64,000 bases of DNA from Lates calcarifer (GCF_001640805.2 NC_066848.1:25248144-25312143), one strand, 5' to 3'; shown: positions 35,301 through 52,131, counted from the stretch's first letter. Notes: generated by a model from the sequence alone, not told the origin. Numbers and translations are program-made.

Positions 35301-38300
35301 GAATCTACATGTAGGAATAAACACAACCACATTAGGATACAATACAGCCATAATGCATTCTAAAGCTGCATGACTATAATAAAATACCTATTTGTTTTAT
35401 TTTAGAGTGAAACAAGAAGATGAATAACAGGAGATCCACTGATATTCAACACATAAGAGTAAGCGTACTCCAAAAAAGAGGTAGAAACAAAAACAGAGGT
35501 ATCGGGGCTTTTTTTTTCTCCAAGCTTTCATATTCACTTTGAAACCATCATTTACCTTAAACACCAAACAGTAACAGCAAAAACAGAAATGAACAATTAA
35601 TGCTCATAACATTATGCAAACAACTTCCCTCCCAGAGCTTCCCTCTTCTTTAAGCAGCATTTACTTTGATCAGTTTTAGTGTTATTGTGTATTGTTATTA
35701 TTGTATGTTTGTCCATGGGGGCTTGTCTTCTACACAAGCTGCTTCCAGCTTGACCTCAAGTAACAGATCCAGCCTGTCAGGTACTTTTACAATGTTAGGC
35801 GTTTAAATTCTTCACATGTCAGATGTTCTTATTGTATATTGTATTTGGCATATATTGTATTTCGATTATTCACTTAATTTAGAAATCGGGCAGTGCTCAG
35901 TTCTGCCTATATAACCAGCATTGCAACTTGGAGAGAGTGAATTTCTCATAACTGTGTGTTAAGTATAGAGCTGTCAGAATATGATTTGCCTAGCTTAGCA
36001 TAAAGATTGGAAACAGGAGAAAACACCTAGCCTGGCTCAGCACAGTTCATCCCATCTGTATAATTAACACTTGGTATCTGGTTTGTTTAATCTGTACACA
36101 AAGAGAAACTTGTGGTTTTAGAGTTATATACCAGAACTATATCCTGACAAACAACAGCATATCCATCCACCCAAAATGTCTGTGTTGAATCTCTGGCTAC
36201 AGGTTTTGGTGTTTGGTGTTTGTCATAGTGCACAGTAACTACACCAGCTATTGGTTAAAGCTAAAGTTAGTTCTAGATATCTCTGATGCTTTATTTACCA
36301 TCTACCACCACACAATTTCATTCTATGTTGAGGTCAAATAATCAAATTAAGTAAAATTTGATTACTGTAAAAAGGGAATTTCCAATTAGTAATGACTTAA
36401 GGTCAAGGAAAGGAATCAGTGTTTCCCCTACCATCGCGTTGGGCGGCCCGCCCTGCCAACGTGACCCCCTGCCCTCCCAAGAATGGTGATTTTTTTATAT
36501 TTTTTTATTAAAAGATCATTTATGTTAGCGTTTCTCTGTCGGCGTCCTGTTTCAGGTGCGTCTCTGCATACGCGTCCAGACACAGGAGCGAAAGAGTCGC
36601 AGAGGAGACAGTTGACAACTCGCTGTTAAGAGTAAGAAAAGCTCCGACAAGTATTGTAAGTCTCTGTAAATCATAGATGGACAGACGCTGACCCCAAGTG
36701 TCCGAAAGTAACTCCAAATTTAATTTAGCCTTTTATTACGCGTGCTATCTGCCAACGGTAAGAGCCCCCCACCCTACGCTGAGGAATCATTAGATGTTGT
36801 TGAATCCATGTGGTATCACCTGCTGCATGTGGCCTGGCCATCCTCCTCAGCCTCCTGGTTCCTCCTCTGCAGCAGGGTAGCGAAGCGGTTGCGTGGCCGG
36901 GACTGACAGGTTAAGGTGGGCTTTTCAGGCTGCTGGTCTGACCTGGATCGTTTCTGACCGGAGGAGGAATACTGCTGCAGCATGTCCTGGTCTGATATAC
37001 TGGAGTCTATGGAAAAAAAGACAAATACAGTTACTTGTATTATCTTCATAGTATTTTCCTGCCACAGTGATTCAGTTTACTTAATGGACCAATTATAATA
37101 CCTGTAGATTTAATTTAATAAAAAGACGACAGTGTTTAAAAAACATTCCTGACTTAGGTGAACCCATAATGACCAAAACTTAGTTACATAAAACCAAACA
37201 AACATATTTTCAATGGTTTTGTTCATGACAGAGCAGAATTTGAATTTTCATGTGTAGATGCTCTCTAAAATAAAAACAATAAATTGTTGGATTTTATTCA
37301 ATAATGGTCAAACCAGACAGATCAGGCTTAGAGTCTGTGGATCTAACAAGTATAGTATAGGTATAATTGGTTATATATCAGAGAACATAAAGCAATCTAA
37401 ACACAGTTGACAGCTCACCCTCTCTCGGTCTCTTCACCTGCAGCTCTCTGCAGGGTTTCCTCAGACCTTCTAGGCTGATAACTCTCTCCTTCCCCCTGGT
37501 GGAGGGAGGCCTGTCTGGAGAAGCCACATGCTTGGGTGGGGCAGCAGAGGCTGGCTTGAATCCTCCACTCCAGATACTAGGTCCAGTGGGGGCTGGTGAG
37601 TCATTCCACCTGTGACTGCGGGGTTTAGACTGCTAAAAGACATTTGCAAATTTGTTGTAAATTAAACGTATCACTTTATTGTGATTCATGAGGACTTCTT
37701 CAACTGATTATGATCCGATACCTGTGAAATGGGCTTGTCTGGGCTGAAGTCATCTATCCTCTCCATTGTGTTGATGTCAAGGTTTCCTAGGGCCATCTGC
37801 AAGCCTTTGTCATCTCCTACATTACTGGATTCAGCAACATCAAGGACAGAACAGTGGAGGACAGAACTGTTTCCCATTTCTAGATTAACATGAACAACGG
37901 GTGTAAGCTCATTTACAGAGGTGACACTTCATCAAGTGTGATTCAGGAACAAAAGGATACAGTCCAGCATAGCTGAGGGTGGTTGGGTCAATGTGCTCTG
38001 GGTATGGGTTGAGGGGTACAACCTTCCTCCTGACAGGATCAAAGACCAGCTGGTAGAGGAAGGTGTTATTGGCTCTGATGAATCCCTCGATGTACTGTTC
38101 GGGGACGACTAGACTTGTCTTCAGGTACTGGCCCATTTTTCTGATCACCTGACACAGCAATTGTATAGAGAAACAATATTTTTTTACAATATTTCTATTT
38201 ATGTGTGCGATTTTAATTGCGTACCTACAACATATGTTTCTACACTTAAGGCTATTTTGTATTATCTAAAATCAGAACCTTTATGTCCTACAGCTTAGTC

Positions 38301-41300
38301 TGTACTAACTTTAGCATTATCTTATATTTAAAACACTTTCTCATTTTTTGAATCAACTGCATTTTACTTTATGGTCATTCCTTCTTATGGGATAATGATT
38401 CATTTTGAAATGTACTACAACAGTAGCACAGGAAAACAGCTCATAAATTTGACAGTCATTTTGACACAAGCTTGGTCAACACCTGATAATAAGTGAGCTA
38501 TCTCCATGACAACTGAGCAAATCAGGATGTGGTTGAAAGCTCTGAAAAAAAATTTTGAGTTAAGATTATTTTGTCAATCTACTTAGACTGCCCACATTGG
38601 TTACTATAAGCTAGCAGTCATACCAGACCACATAATGTTTTACCAGAGTGTGTAGGATTGAGCAAGGGTGTTTTATTATATATGAACTCAACTTTTCAAC
38701 TCCTACAGGAAAAGTGTGTTATGTCCTCCTTGATGCATAGTCTCATTTTAAATCTTCTGGACCAATGAGCTGATTGGTGGAAGAGATGTGTAGGGTTCAG
38801 TCACAATGTAGGTGTTCAGGCTAAATTGCAGTGTTACTCAGAACCTCTTATAAGTGAGGTGCCCTTGGAATCCCAAGTTCAAACAGTAGTTACCTTGCTA
38901 AATGCGTAATCCTCTTTAACTGGTCTCACCTTGAGGATATCAGGGTCTTTGGCTAGCCGAAGCAGCTTACAGGCCTTGCCCAGGCCAATACCATGCAGGG
39001 AAGGCAAGTAGTCGCAGCCAGAGAGGATGCACATGTACCGAAACTTCTCCTCTGTGAAAACGTTCCCCAGGCTGCGACAGCGGCCCAGGTTACTCTGGTC
39101 TATCTCCAGACCGTTTCCCTGCTTGTCCATTTTGAGGATCACCTAAATGATTGTGAAGACGATTGATTTATGAGTCAGGTAAGTGATTTATCTTAGGGCA
39201 ATATTTGAGGGAAACAAGTGTGTGTGTGCATGTATAGACAGATATGTATATATATGTATTATATACTGGTCTAGTACCTTTTTGCAGCCGAATGCCAGCA
39301 GGTCAGAGTCCTCTGTGATGACAGCCTGGGCCAAACCAGATTTTGTGAGGTAAGCTAACTGAGCATCAGCTTCATATGGAGCTACCATACAGTCTACCCC
39401 TCTGACCCTCGCAGCCTGGTTCAACGGGGGGAAAAAAAAACCAAACACACAGACACAGACACAGACACACACCCATGCACCCACACATACACACACACAC
39501 ACACAGAAAAATTTTAACCTGTTATACTTCACAAACATGTAACAATGCAGGTAACAATAACGCCTGAAAAGAAACACCAAGCATCACGAGTGTCTCAGGG
39601 GGCTTTCATCACATTTTTAATGTTGCCAAGAAAAGTGTGTAACTTGGAGAAGTGGACTTCTGCTGGGGTTAGCTGTGTAAGCACAAACTAATTTCCTATA
39701 AATGCTCCTAGACACTTCAAAGACTTTTCAGCAACTTCAAGTGGTTTAGCATTACCTATTACCTAGAATTATATCTGGAAGTAAATATATTAAATATATA
39801 AAATATTCACTCAAGGACATTATATACAACATTCCTGCCACCAGATGTCACACTACAGCACCAGCTTTATCAGCCACACTTCCAGCCTCTCTTTAGCCAA
39901 TGGGAGGGTCTCACGTGCACCAACATGCACATGTGGCTGGACCAGCTACCAAAACAAAGAACAGCACCCAGGGGTGTGATTTCATACTCTGTTCAGGACA
40001 TCATTACTCCACTATATCTTTACATAGAACATAGATGTTTACTGCTTTGTTAATGTTTGAAATCTCATAACCTTTGACAATACCAGTGGCTCAGAACACT
40101 ATTGTGTTCCTCCACAAGTGACTGCAGGGTTCTGGCTGCTATGGAAGATGCTAGCGAGCAGTGAAGAATATGGTCTATGTTTAAAGAATCGACCCAACCA
40201 GTTGAGGCAACCTGTATGTAATCGATACAACATAATTACTTGTAACCAAGGTAATACACACAGTCATATAATTTACACTTTAAGGAGAAGGTGGTGATCG
40301 GACTGTAGAGTCACATTTTCTGGTGGGCCATTTTCTGTAAGGTGCTCAGGTGGCCGCACATGTTGTTCGTGAGACTTTTTGCCATTATTGTAAAAGCATT
40401 TAACTTACCATTATTTGAACCCCTGAGATGGGCTAAGCTCAGACAGCTGTCTGCAAAGATTTTCTTTCTCCTTGCTACTGCAAAGTGAGTTGGTGAACTT
40501 CTTGCCTTGTCTGTTGTTAGGGAGTGCTTATGGTGGAATTCTGATGGGTCTCGGGTCTCACTCTTCATTTCTTTGTAAGAGGCTGATGTTTTTCACATCA
40601 TTAAGCTTATCAGTTAAGGTCTTGATCTCCTGCCCATATCCAGGTATTACATATAGTATCTGGTGGGCAGTCAGAATTCACAGAACCCAGTTACAATTGT
40701 AACTCTTGTTAGCTATTAGACTTTCAAAATCACTGTTTAACCTAAAACTGTTTCTATCCAAATTAAGTAATCTCACCAAAAGCACTAAGGCTCACCTTAA
40801 TAAGATTATGAGCCATGGCTGGTGTGATGTTAACACAGCGGGTAAAACAGTCTCTGGCCTCAGACAATTTGCCCTCACGTAGCAGCTGTCTGCCTTTTTG
40901 AAGGTTGGATTCTCTGCGCCTGTAAGATACATGAATGAAACAGACTTAATGATTCAACACTTTCCACAATGGTCATATTTAATAGTTAGAATGAAGTCAC
41001 CCTGTAAAAACTAGAAGATGATGATTTTCCCTAAAACTAAAGATTTGTTTGGTGAAAGTGTCTAAAGGCTCAAGTGACAGCAGTTGTGTTGTGGCAACAC
41101 TGCTAACAGTAAAGAGAAAATTAGGAAAGTGATAAATACAGCCCAGGCTCCTTGTGGAGGATTTTTGGATGCCTTCTGCTCCTTGATGTTAAAGCATTTG
41201 TTTGTGGGAAGGGCTTTTGGTCTCACCTGTCTACAAGCCTGTACACTCCTCTCAGCACCTTCATACATTAACAATGCTGTTCTGTTGCTATTTTGGAATG

Positions 41301-43203
41301 CAGTTCTTCAGACAAACCAAGCATTGTCTGAGCGTGTTTGTTACCGGGTGTAAAAAACACTGGCTTATTGTGTTTGGCAAAGGCCATCAGTATTTCTCAG
41401 AAACAATAATGTAGTTCCATTTTTTGTTATGGTCATATTTCTTTGTGGTGCAGATACCTGATCTAGGACAGCAACTAACAATTATTTTATATTAATCTGT
41501 CAGTTATTTTTTCAATTAATCTTTCAATGATGTCCAAAAACACTAAAATGCCAATGACACTTTCTGAGCTGGGCTCTGTTCTATTGTTCATGTTTCTTGC
41601 TGCTTTGTTAGTATCATGTGAAACATGACATGACAATTACAGTTTACAGCTTATGGCCTCTGTGCTTTCATCCCCTGCTTCCCATTTATGGTATGGGACA
41701 CTCACACATCATCTCTCACTCTAGAGCTAACTTTGTATAGTCTGCTATCAATTGTGGCACATGGTAAAAATTGTGAAAATGAAGGGGTGAGTGTTTTAGG
41801 GGTCTACAGTTAGCTGCTTCATATCTTCATACTGAAAATATCAATATTTGAGCCATCATGACATTGTGACAATGGGTTTTCTATCCCATGCTGTGCATAT
41901 CCTTGACTGTAAATGGAATATAGTTTATAGGTTATAATTTCAGTTTGTCTGACAGTTCGATTTATGACCAAATCCTGCAAAGCTGATGAGATTACCATCA
42001 GCAGCAGCTATATTTTGTATTAAGTGCTAATTAGGAAATGTTAGCCTGCTAGCACATTAAAAGAGGATGATGAACATGATAAACATTATACTATACCCAC
42101 AAAATCAGTATGTTAACATTGTCACTGAGAGCAACTTAGCAAGCTAATATTAGAATTTAGCTCAGAGCACCACTGCTAGCATGAATGTAGACTCTTAGCT
42201 TTGTTGCCTCAGAATTAACAACCACACTTCCTTTTGGAAGAGTCTTTTTTCTAAAAGGCTGGAAAATACAATGTATGTATGTACATTATGTTGCACTGGG
42301 TATGTAGTGTTAGTTTCATTGTTGGATCTCTGTAAATAAAATTATAAAGACTATGGTCTAGACCTATGTGAAAAGTACCCAGAGAAAACTTCTGTTGTGA
42401 ATAGGTGCTAAATAAATAAAATAATAAATATATTATAAATAATAAATATTATAATAAATAAATTGGCTTGATTTTTGTAACTGGTATTCAGTGTTGACTT
42501 TGTATTTGGATGTGGCCAAAATGTTTCCTTATCTTACTAAAGTTAGTGTAGGCACTATTGGTGTCCCAAGAGTTCTCATTCCACTGAACACTTTTTACCG
42601 AGCAGCTCAGTAACTAGTCTCTTTGTTCAAATTCCCATAATTAAACTGAAATGCAAAAATGCAAAAATAATAATTAGAATTTCCCTTTTATTTTATTTCC
42701 CTTGTATTCTAGGTCTAGGATATGTTTGTGTCCTGCATCCACAGCCTCATCCATGACGGATACATGAAGGTAAATACTCACTCTCTGCGAGCCTTTTCCA
42801 CCTCATGTTTGGAGGGCAGATTGCGTCCATCAAACACCAGTACTGGTTTGACACCAAAGTTCAACAGCATGTCCACAAATTTCATGCAGTACCACACATA
42901 CCTAGTTTTGGAAAAAATAAAATGCCAATATCAGCTCTGGACATTCAGCCATCATTACAGGTAGATTACAAGGTACACACTGACGATACTTCTGAAAACC
43001 TGTTCTTGTTCATTCCTCAAAAATAATTTAAAAAAATCTTACTGATCAGTTGGTTCTCCTTTAGCAAGCTTCTCAGCACAAGAAAATGCTCCTTTGTGCA
43101 GCCAGCAGTATGTGTCCACAGCCACTGTCTGGCCTCTGTATTTTTTCACACTGATGGGCTCTGCTGCATCTTTGATGAACTGTAGTAGTCCAGAGATTCC
43201 CAT
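32358..43203 (-). CDS. exo1: Exonuclease 1 (5'-3' exonuclease and flap endonuclease)
   Basis: XPG/FEN1-family nuclease that degrades the nicked strand in mismatch repair and resects double-strand breaks in the nucleus. Coding exons: 43203-43043, 42901-42782, 40919-40796, 39415-39278, 39142-38930, 38148-37961, 37824-37722, 37629-37419, 37006-36820, 35304-34781, 34617-34528, 33540-33347, 32472-32358. All have GT-AG borders. The N-domain starts [16 protein letters not shown]. Metal-binding acidic residues fall at the human positions: D30 (VDTYCWLH), D78 (LVFDG), E150 and D152 (YEADAQ), D171 and D173 (TEDSDLLAF), D225 (SGCDYL). The tail has the MLH1-binding SRFF motif at the exon 9/10 junction, FSWSG and ALQQF blocks, LWKNFSFKK, and a terminal exon with [10 protein letters not shown] like the long human isoform. 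Length is about 788 residues (human 846). The phases agree everywhere except between exons 9 and 10, where the sum is one base too many (see findings). Confidence 0.93.
36420..36775. mobile_element. Possible hAT-like DNA transposon fragment in exo1 intron 9
   Basis: CAGTGTTTCCCCTACCATCG resembles the terminal sequence of hAT-family elements. The next 350 bases are more GC- and CpG-rich than the surrounding intron. The opposite terminus and the target duplication were not located, and no transposase frame is readable. It could also be unrelated GC-rich DNA. Confidence 0.35.
39438..39504. repeat. Imperfect (CA)n tract next to exo1 exon 4
   Basis: Broken CA repeat starting about 23 bases upstream (on the coding strand) of the exon 4 acceptor at 39415. 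Confidence 0.85.
41930..42185 (+). repeat. GCTAA-rich percomorph dispersed repeat in exo1 intron 2
   Basis: It reads CTGCAAAGCTGATGAGATTA, then AAGTGCTAATTAGGAAATGT, GATGAACATGATAAACATTA and TAGAATTTAGCTCAGAGCAC. This is the near-complete order of a common percomorph repeat, and the most complete of three fragments in this window. Confidence 0.6.
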
Positions 43204-43233
43204 TTTCAGCTGCTGATCAGAGCAACACTCAAC

Positions 43234-44864
43234 CTGTGAAAGAACATAGTCATAAAAACAAATGCTCACACTTTAAATGGGGAAAGGTTCATCTTAACCC
43301 ACAAACAAAGCTCTGGGTTAATAACATTTTTCTTTACAGCCATTCCTATCTAAAAGTGCCTCATATGAAAAAAGATGCATGAGCTAACAGATGAAATAGG
43401 TTCTTATAGGTTCATACAGGAGCTCCATTTCTATACATGCTTTTAGAGTAGCCAACTGTCTTGTACAGTGTATTATAGTATATTACTATCATTGTATAAT
43501 GTATAGTCAGTCCAGTCAGTTAAATGACAAGATACTTTCAACCAGCCTCCTGTGAGCTATTTCAATGTGTTGGCTACTGCCAAAGCTCCTCAGCTTCCTA
43601 ATTAAAAACATTTGCTGGTTAGTTTTCTCAAAAATGCTTTTCCAATTCTAACGAAAATATATTATATTCTCTTCTATTCTATTTTTATTCTGTGTCATTT
43701 GCAAACTGTCCTGCATACTGCCCTGTCTTTCATTCGCAAACTGTTGTTGCACTGCCCTGTGTGATGTGTTCTGTCTGTATTTGCTGCTGGAAATTTCCCC
43801 GAGGGAGTCATCCCAAAGCGAAGTCTAAGAGAATTTGAACCAGAGATGATTTAGTTCATGTTTGGTCCCTGTAATTAGTCGTAACTGTTCATTTCATTTT
43901 ATTGTTAAGGTTTTGGATTTTGTTTCTGTAGATGTTAATGTTATAACAGTATTTTTATTGTTCCAGTTACTGATTCTATCACATATCTGAAAAGAAACTT
44001 GGTTCAACTACTCATTCCTCACATTTTGAGCTGTCAAACACAACCAGAGCCAGTTATCACGTTCTCTAATTGATGTATGGTTTAATACAAGGAATAACAC
44101 AGCCAGATGTAATCATCATTCTCTACTGCTGTTAGGGGTTGGTTCAAATACTCAATGTTAATATATAAATAATTTTAAAAGGTCCAGACGTTTCTTTATC
44201 TTATATATAAACTATATCAAACTTTTCATTTGTTTATGTGAATATAGCTGCTACTTATATGAGACAAATCTTAAATCCATCAGCTGAGTTAGTTAGCTGT
44301 AGTTGGTAATGAGTTGTTGTATTTCTGAGAGGTCTATTCTGTGCTGCATCCACTATATACACAACACAAGGCTAACGTTAGAGCTAGCTTACACCAAGCA
44401 AAATTTAAAGTGGAGATTTCAGTTAACATTAACGGCACCTGAGGAAGTGTCAGGAGAACATCGGTACGCCGAATGTAGCATTAAAGCTGAAGAAATTATA
44501 AATGCTGTCGATTTACAATTGAGGCTCTCTGTCTGTGTGTAAGTGTGTGTGTGAGTATATTAATGAGTAAGTCAATACAAGTTTGAGTACAGACTTCCCT
44601 GGGTTCCGTAGCCTACATACAGGGATAATGTCCCCGTATCCACAACATTAACGTCTCTTATACAAATGAGGCTAACAGCTGAAACATACATTACAAGATA
44701 TCGTTCCTCTTATGCAACACTAACAGGACAGAGTGGACAGTTTCTTCACTCACAATAACGCTAACAAACAGCTGTGTACACTGTAACTACACCAACACAC
44801 ACTGACCAGGACAACACACTCAAACAATAACGTTAAACTCACGTAATGTCGAAATAAAACTTAC
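43234..44864 (-). other. Probable first intron of exo1
   Basis: The exon holding the exo1 start codon has an acceptor (TTTCACAG) at 43234, 30 bases before the ATG, so a non-coding exon must lie upstream. No coding exon is seen in this stretch. The open frame at 44303-44542 on the + strand has no recognisable domain. Confidence 0.5.
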
Positions 44865-44960
44865 TTATCATCTGCTGGTTTTATTCACACATACAAGTAG
44901 CTCAACGAGGTAGAAGCTGGGCGATTTTGGTTTTAGCGGCAAAAGAAGTGATTCAGTATG
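44865..44960 (-). other. Probable non-coding first exon of exo1
   Basis: On the - strand a leader-like sequence ends at a consensus donor GTAAGT after 44865 (preceded by GATAA). It is the best 5' partner for the acceptor at 43234. The transcription start is not determined. Confidence 0.45.
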
Positions 44961-45030
44961 ACCTGCTGCTATTGGCCAGATGGACCCAGAGGGCGGAACT
45001 AAAAGTGACGCTACGTCAGCACGTTAACAT
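44960..45030 (-). promoter_or_regulatory. Candidate exo1 promoter
   Basis: Just upstream of the proposed first exon the - strand carries a CCAAT box (CTGGCCAATAGCAG, near 44968-44981) and a CRE-like TGACGTAGCGTCA palindrome (near 45007-45019). There is no TATA box. CCAAT-type promoters are usual for replication and repair genes. Confidence 0.45.
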
Positions 45031-45116
45031 GTTCATGTAGCTGCTGTGCGATTCTTGTTCACTTGGACTTAAAAAATAACTTTTAGCCAGTGTCTGATTA
45101 TCAGCTGATAGAGATT

Positions 45117-45157
45117 CACACACACACACACACACACACACCACACACACACACACA
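45117..45157. repeat. (CA)n microsatellite
   Basis: About 20 CA units with one interruption (ACCA) near the middle. Confidence 0.9.
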
Positions 45158-45159
45158 TT

Positions 45160-45668
45160 CTGCTGACTGCTTCAGTCAGTCAGTCTGCTCTCTCGTCTCC
45201 CAAGACACCTGGATGTGCGGGGACCCATTATGTGTTATTTTCCCCTTGCCTTCATAAAGCAGAACCTGACTCCTGGCTCTTAATGCTTATAAGAGCCCAC
45301 AGAACTACGACACAGTAAAGTATTGCTGTAATCCACCTGTTCAGCCCATTCTAACATCCAACATGGCATACAGTTCAACAGTATACACATTTAAAGTCAA
45401 TGTTATCCTGTTCATTTGTTCCATATAAAAAGTAACTCAACTGAACATTTTCCCTCAAATTCCCTTTCAGTGCAGCTTGATTAGAAGCCCCTCCTCCCAT
45501 AACATATTATAGGATTTCTCAAAAAACTCTCTTTATTTACCCACACTTCTTTAATCTCATCCTACAATCCCCCCATCCTGACCTGAATGCATGTTTTTTT
45601 CATATAAATCCTCCATACTAATATTATAAAGAAGTACATTCATCTTTCTGTCAAACATGCTATTAAAT

Positions 45669-45734
<66 letters not shown>

Positions 45735-46630
45735 ATTTCTCTAGTGTTCTTTCTGAATAATCACCAGTCTTAGTCTCTTGCTTACATGTGTCTCTTTGAG
45801 CCCTGGTCTCTGCCTGCTCTGGTGCTGTTACTTGCTCCCCTGTCATCTGCCTCGTCGTCATTATCCACCTTGTCACTTACCTGCAATCCGTCTCCAGTCT
45901 GCATCACCTCCCTCCTGCCTCTCCATTCCCCTGCTCCACCCAGTCAGTCTCCATTCTCCCCTTACCACATCACTCACCTGCTCCACGCCAACCTCAGGCC
46001 TCCACACTGCCCTGGTTTGCTACATGTCCCCTGGCTTCCCTTTCCTTTCACCATTGCCCACTCATCAGCCACACTGAAGTCTTTAATATTCATTAATCTC
46101 ATTTATCTCATGGTGTTTGTGTCTGTATCTGCTCTGGGGGGAAAGCAGGCATATTTTGCTGTTATTCTGCCTTGTCATTATGTAGAAAAGGTACAGAGGT
46201 GGAATGGGGGGTCTGTATCACCCCAAATTAGTCTTTAATTAATTTAATTTTTAACAACAATACATACTTCTTTATACATTTACTTTCTTTTCCCTTGATA
46301 GCTGTACATAATCTTTATTTACAGTACATATTCAATTATTAAGAAATCTTTAAAAAAAAAACAGAGAAAATAAAATAAATATTAAGTTAGATATTTTGTT
46401 AAATATTAAAAAAAAGAAAAAGAAAAAAGGCATAAGCATCCACATATCTGAGTATGTACACATATGCACACACATAAAACAAGTCCATCAAAACCCATCA
46501 GTAAGAAAAAGAAGCAGAAAACTATCCACTCCAAACTATAATAGCTTGGACCAAATTAAAGGCACAACACTCCTGAAAGAGATGGTATGAGTGTGTGCAG
46601 TGCATGCACAGGAAACATAAGTAGGTAAGA
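45160..46630. other. Intergenic spacer between divergent exo1 and yipf4
   Basis: It holds a long GT array (separate entry) and a pyrimidine-rich, CTCC-rich stretch at 45840-46070 whose open frames on the + strand are low-complexity Ser/Pro/Leu and not credible genes. An A-rich tract follows near 46350-46430. Confidence 0.45.
45671..45732. repeat. (GT)n microsatellite
   Basis: Thirty-one uninterrupted GT units, one of the two longest arrays in the window. Confidence 0.97.
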
Positions 46631-46639
46631 CTCAAGCAG

Positions 46640-47340
46640 GAAGGTCTCAATGAATATGTAATTTGCTCCATCTTATATAGGTTTCTCCATACCCTTTGGT
46701 ATTGTGCCCGGTAATGCCACTGTAGGGCTTCATGGTATATCCTGTTTGAAAACTTTTTGAGGGCATGAAATATTTCTCGGCAGAATAGACTAAGCTTAGG
46801 ACATAGTCAAAATCTATGAGTGTGATTGGCAATCTGTGTTCCGCACTTCCTCCAGCATGAACTGGGATGTGTTGGGCCTGTCTTGACTGTTATTTCAGGT
46901 GCTCTGAAAAATCTGATGTTTATTTTCCATTTAAATTTCCTCCATGTGTTTGAGTTTGTAACTTAGTGCCACTTCAGTGCTCATCTTCTTCCAGGTATCT
47001 ATTGATACACTCCTGTTCATTTCTGCCTCCCATCTCTGCTTTATCAATAGGGAATTATGCATGTTCATAGATAAAAATATATGATATAATTTACTAAGTA
47101 TTTTCTCATCTCCTTTGTTCATGTGTATTTCTATTAGAAACCTCTATGTGGGGTATAGGTCGTATTAGTTTTTCCTCATTCCTTGTGTGTTGTCAGAAAA
47201 GTTTTTAGCTTTAGTTTCAACTGTTCAAATGTCTTAAGACTGTCACCCTTGATTAACTGATGCAGATGAACCAGTCTATGCTCTGATCATTTTCTAAAAC
47301 CAATATCTAAGTTGCTAGGCGTGAAGGTCTTCGTGAATTT
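46640..47340 (-). mobile_element. L1-like LINE remnant (end of reverse transcriptase ORF)
   Basis: Read on the - strand in broken frames, the order matches the C-terminal part of L1-type ORF2. A segment like GDSLKTFEQLKLKL comes first, then ILSKLYHIFLSMNMHNSLL, then KQRWEAEMNRSVSIDTWKKM, then a CWRKCG...HTH...CP motif with a stop inside it. Several stops and frame changes show it is dead. Only this end of the element is present. Confidence 0.7.
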
Positions 47341-47342
47341 TG

Positions 47343-47344
<2 letters not shown>

Positions 47345-47389
<45 letters not shown>
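47345..47389. repeat. (ATT)n trinucleotide microsatellite
   Basis: About 15 ATT/TTA units immediately beside the LINE remnant. Confidence 0.93.
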
Positions 47390-47399
47390 TAAACTCTTA

Positions 47400-47973
47400 G
47401 AGTGTTTTTTGACCAGACTGCCAATTATTTTACAGGGGTGTCTAGAAAAGGTATCGCCCCACCTATACGCCGGCAGGTAGTCACAGAGGCGGATGATGTC
47501 TGTAGATAACATGGATGTAAACCGGAGCTGGAACGTCTGTGTTATACGTCACGGATCTGATTCTGTGATGCTGTATGAAACCTCACACCGGGGCGGCATT
47601 AAGCTGCCTTTATGTGGTCCTGTGTAAACAGCTACAGGCGGCTTCTTCGAGACGCCAATATTTTCCGATCTCTGTGTAAAAGGGGCCTCTGTCTGTGGGA
47701 AACTTAGTAGTTTCCAGCTCATCCAATGTCCCAGCTTTCTGTCATGCTCTGAATGCATCGTAAGACGTGTCTCATTACCCAGCATCCTTTACACTTCCTG
47801 CTTTCAGCTGCTGTAATGACAGACGGATCTAAAACAAAATGATAGTCTAACTTTTCTGATAAACTGTGATCAAATGACAGCGTTATTAACGCCTCCCGTC
47901 ACCTTTCAGTAACCGCTTATTTAAATGTAATTTCTCTGGACCTGAGGCGTGAGGCAGTGACAGTAGACCAAGG
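47400..47973 (+). other. yipf4 upstream region with possible dispersed repeat
   Basis: The part at about 47440-47700 (CACACCGGGGCGGCATTAAG, GACGCCAATATTTTCCGATC) looks like a mobile-element fragment seen in other fish genomes, but I cannot name the family. The last 150 bases should hold the yipf4 promoter and leader. An in-frame TGA at 47950 precedes the start codon. Confidence 0.4.
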
Positions 47974-51935
<3,962 letters not shown>

Positions 51936-52125
51936 CTGGATGAGTTGAAACTGTGGACCTTTGAATGGACAGTGACCCTGGAGTATGGGGGTAAAAAGTT
52001 GAACTACGGAACCAGGATTTTTTAAAAGGTGTTTATTTCTTTTTTTAACTCTGTTAAATTCTAGATGATGGGGATGCTGGGAATATATATCAATGTATAT
52101 AGTTTTGTCCATTTTGTCTTTGGTC

Positions 52126-52131
52126 AATAAA
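52126..52131 (+). terminator. Polyadenylation signal of yipf4
   Basis: AATAAA about 190 bases after the stop codon at 51935, giving a short 3' UTR. Confidence 0.75.

Noticed and set aside
45786..46238. 150-codon open frame on the + strand between exo1 and yipf4
   Set aside because: It is a pyrimidine-rich, low-complexity Ser/Pro/Leu sequence with an overlapping open frame beside it. It has no start context, splice sites or domain.
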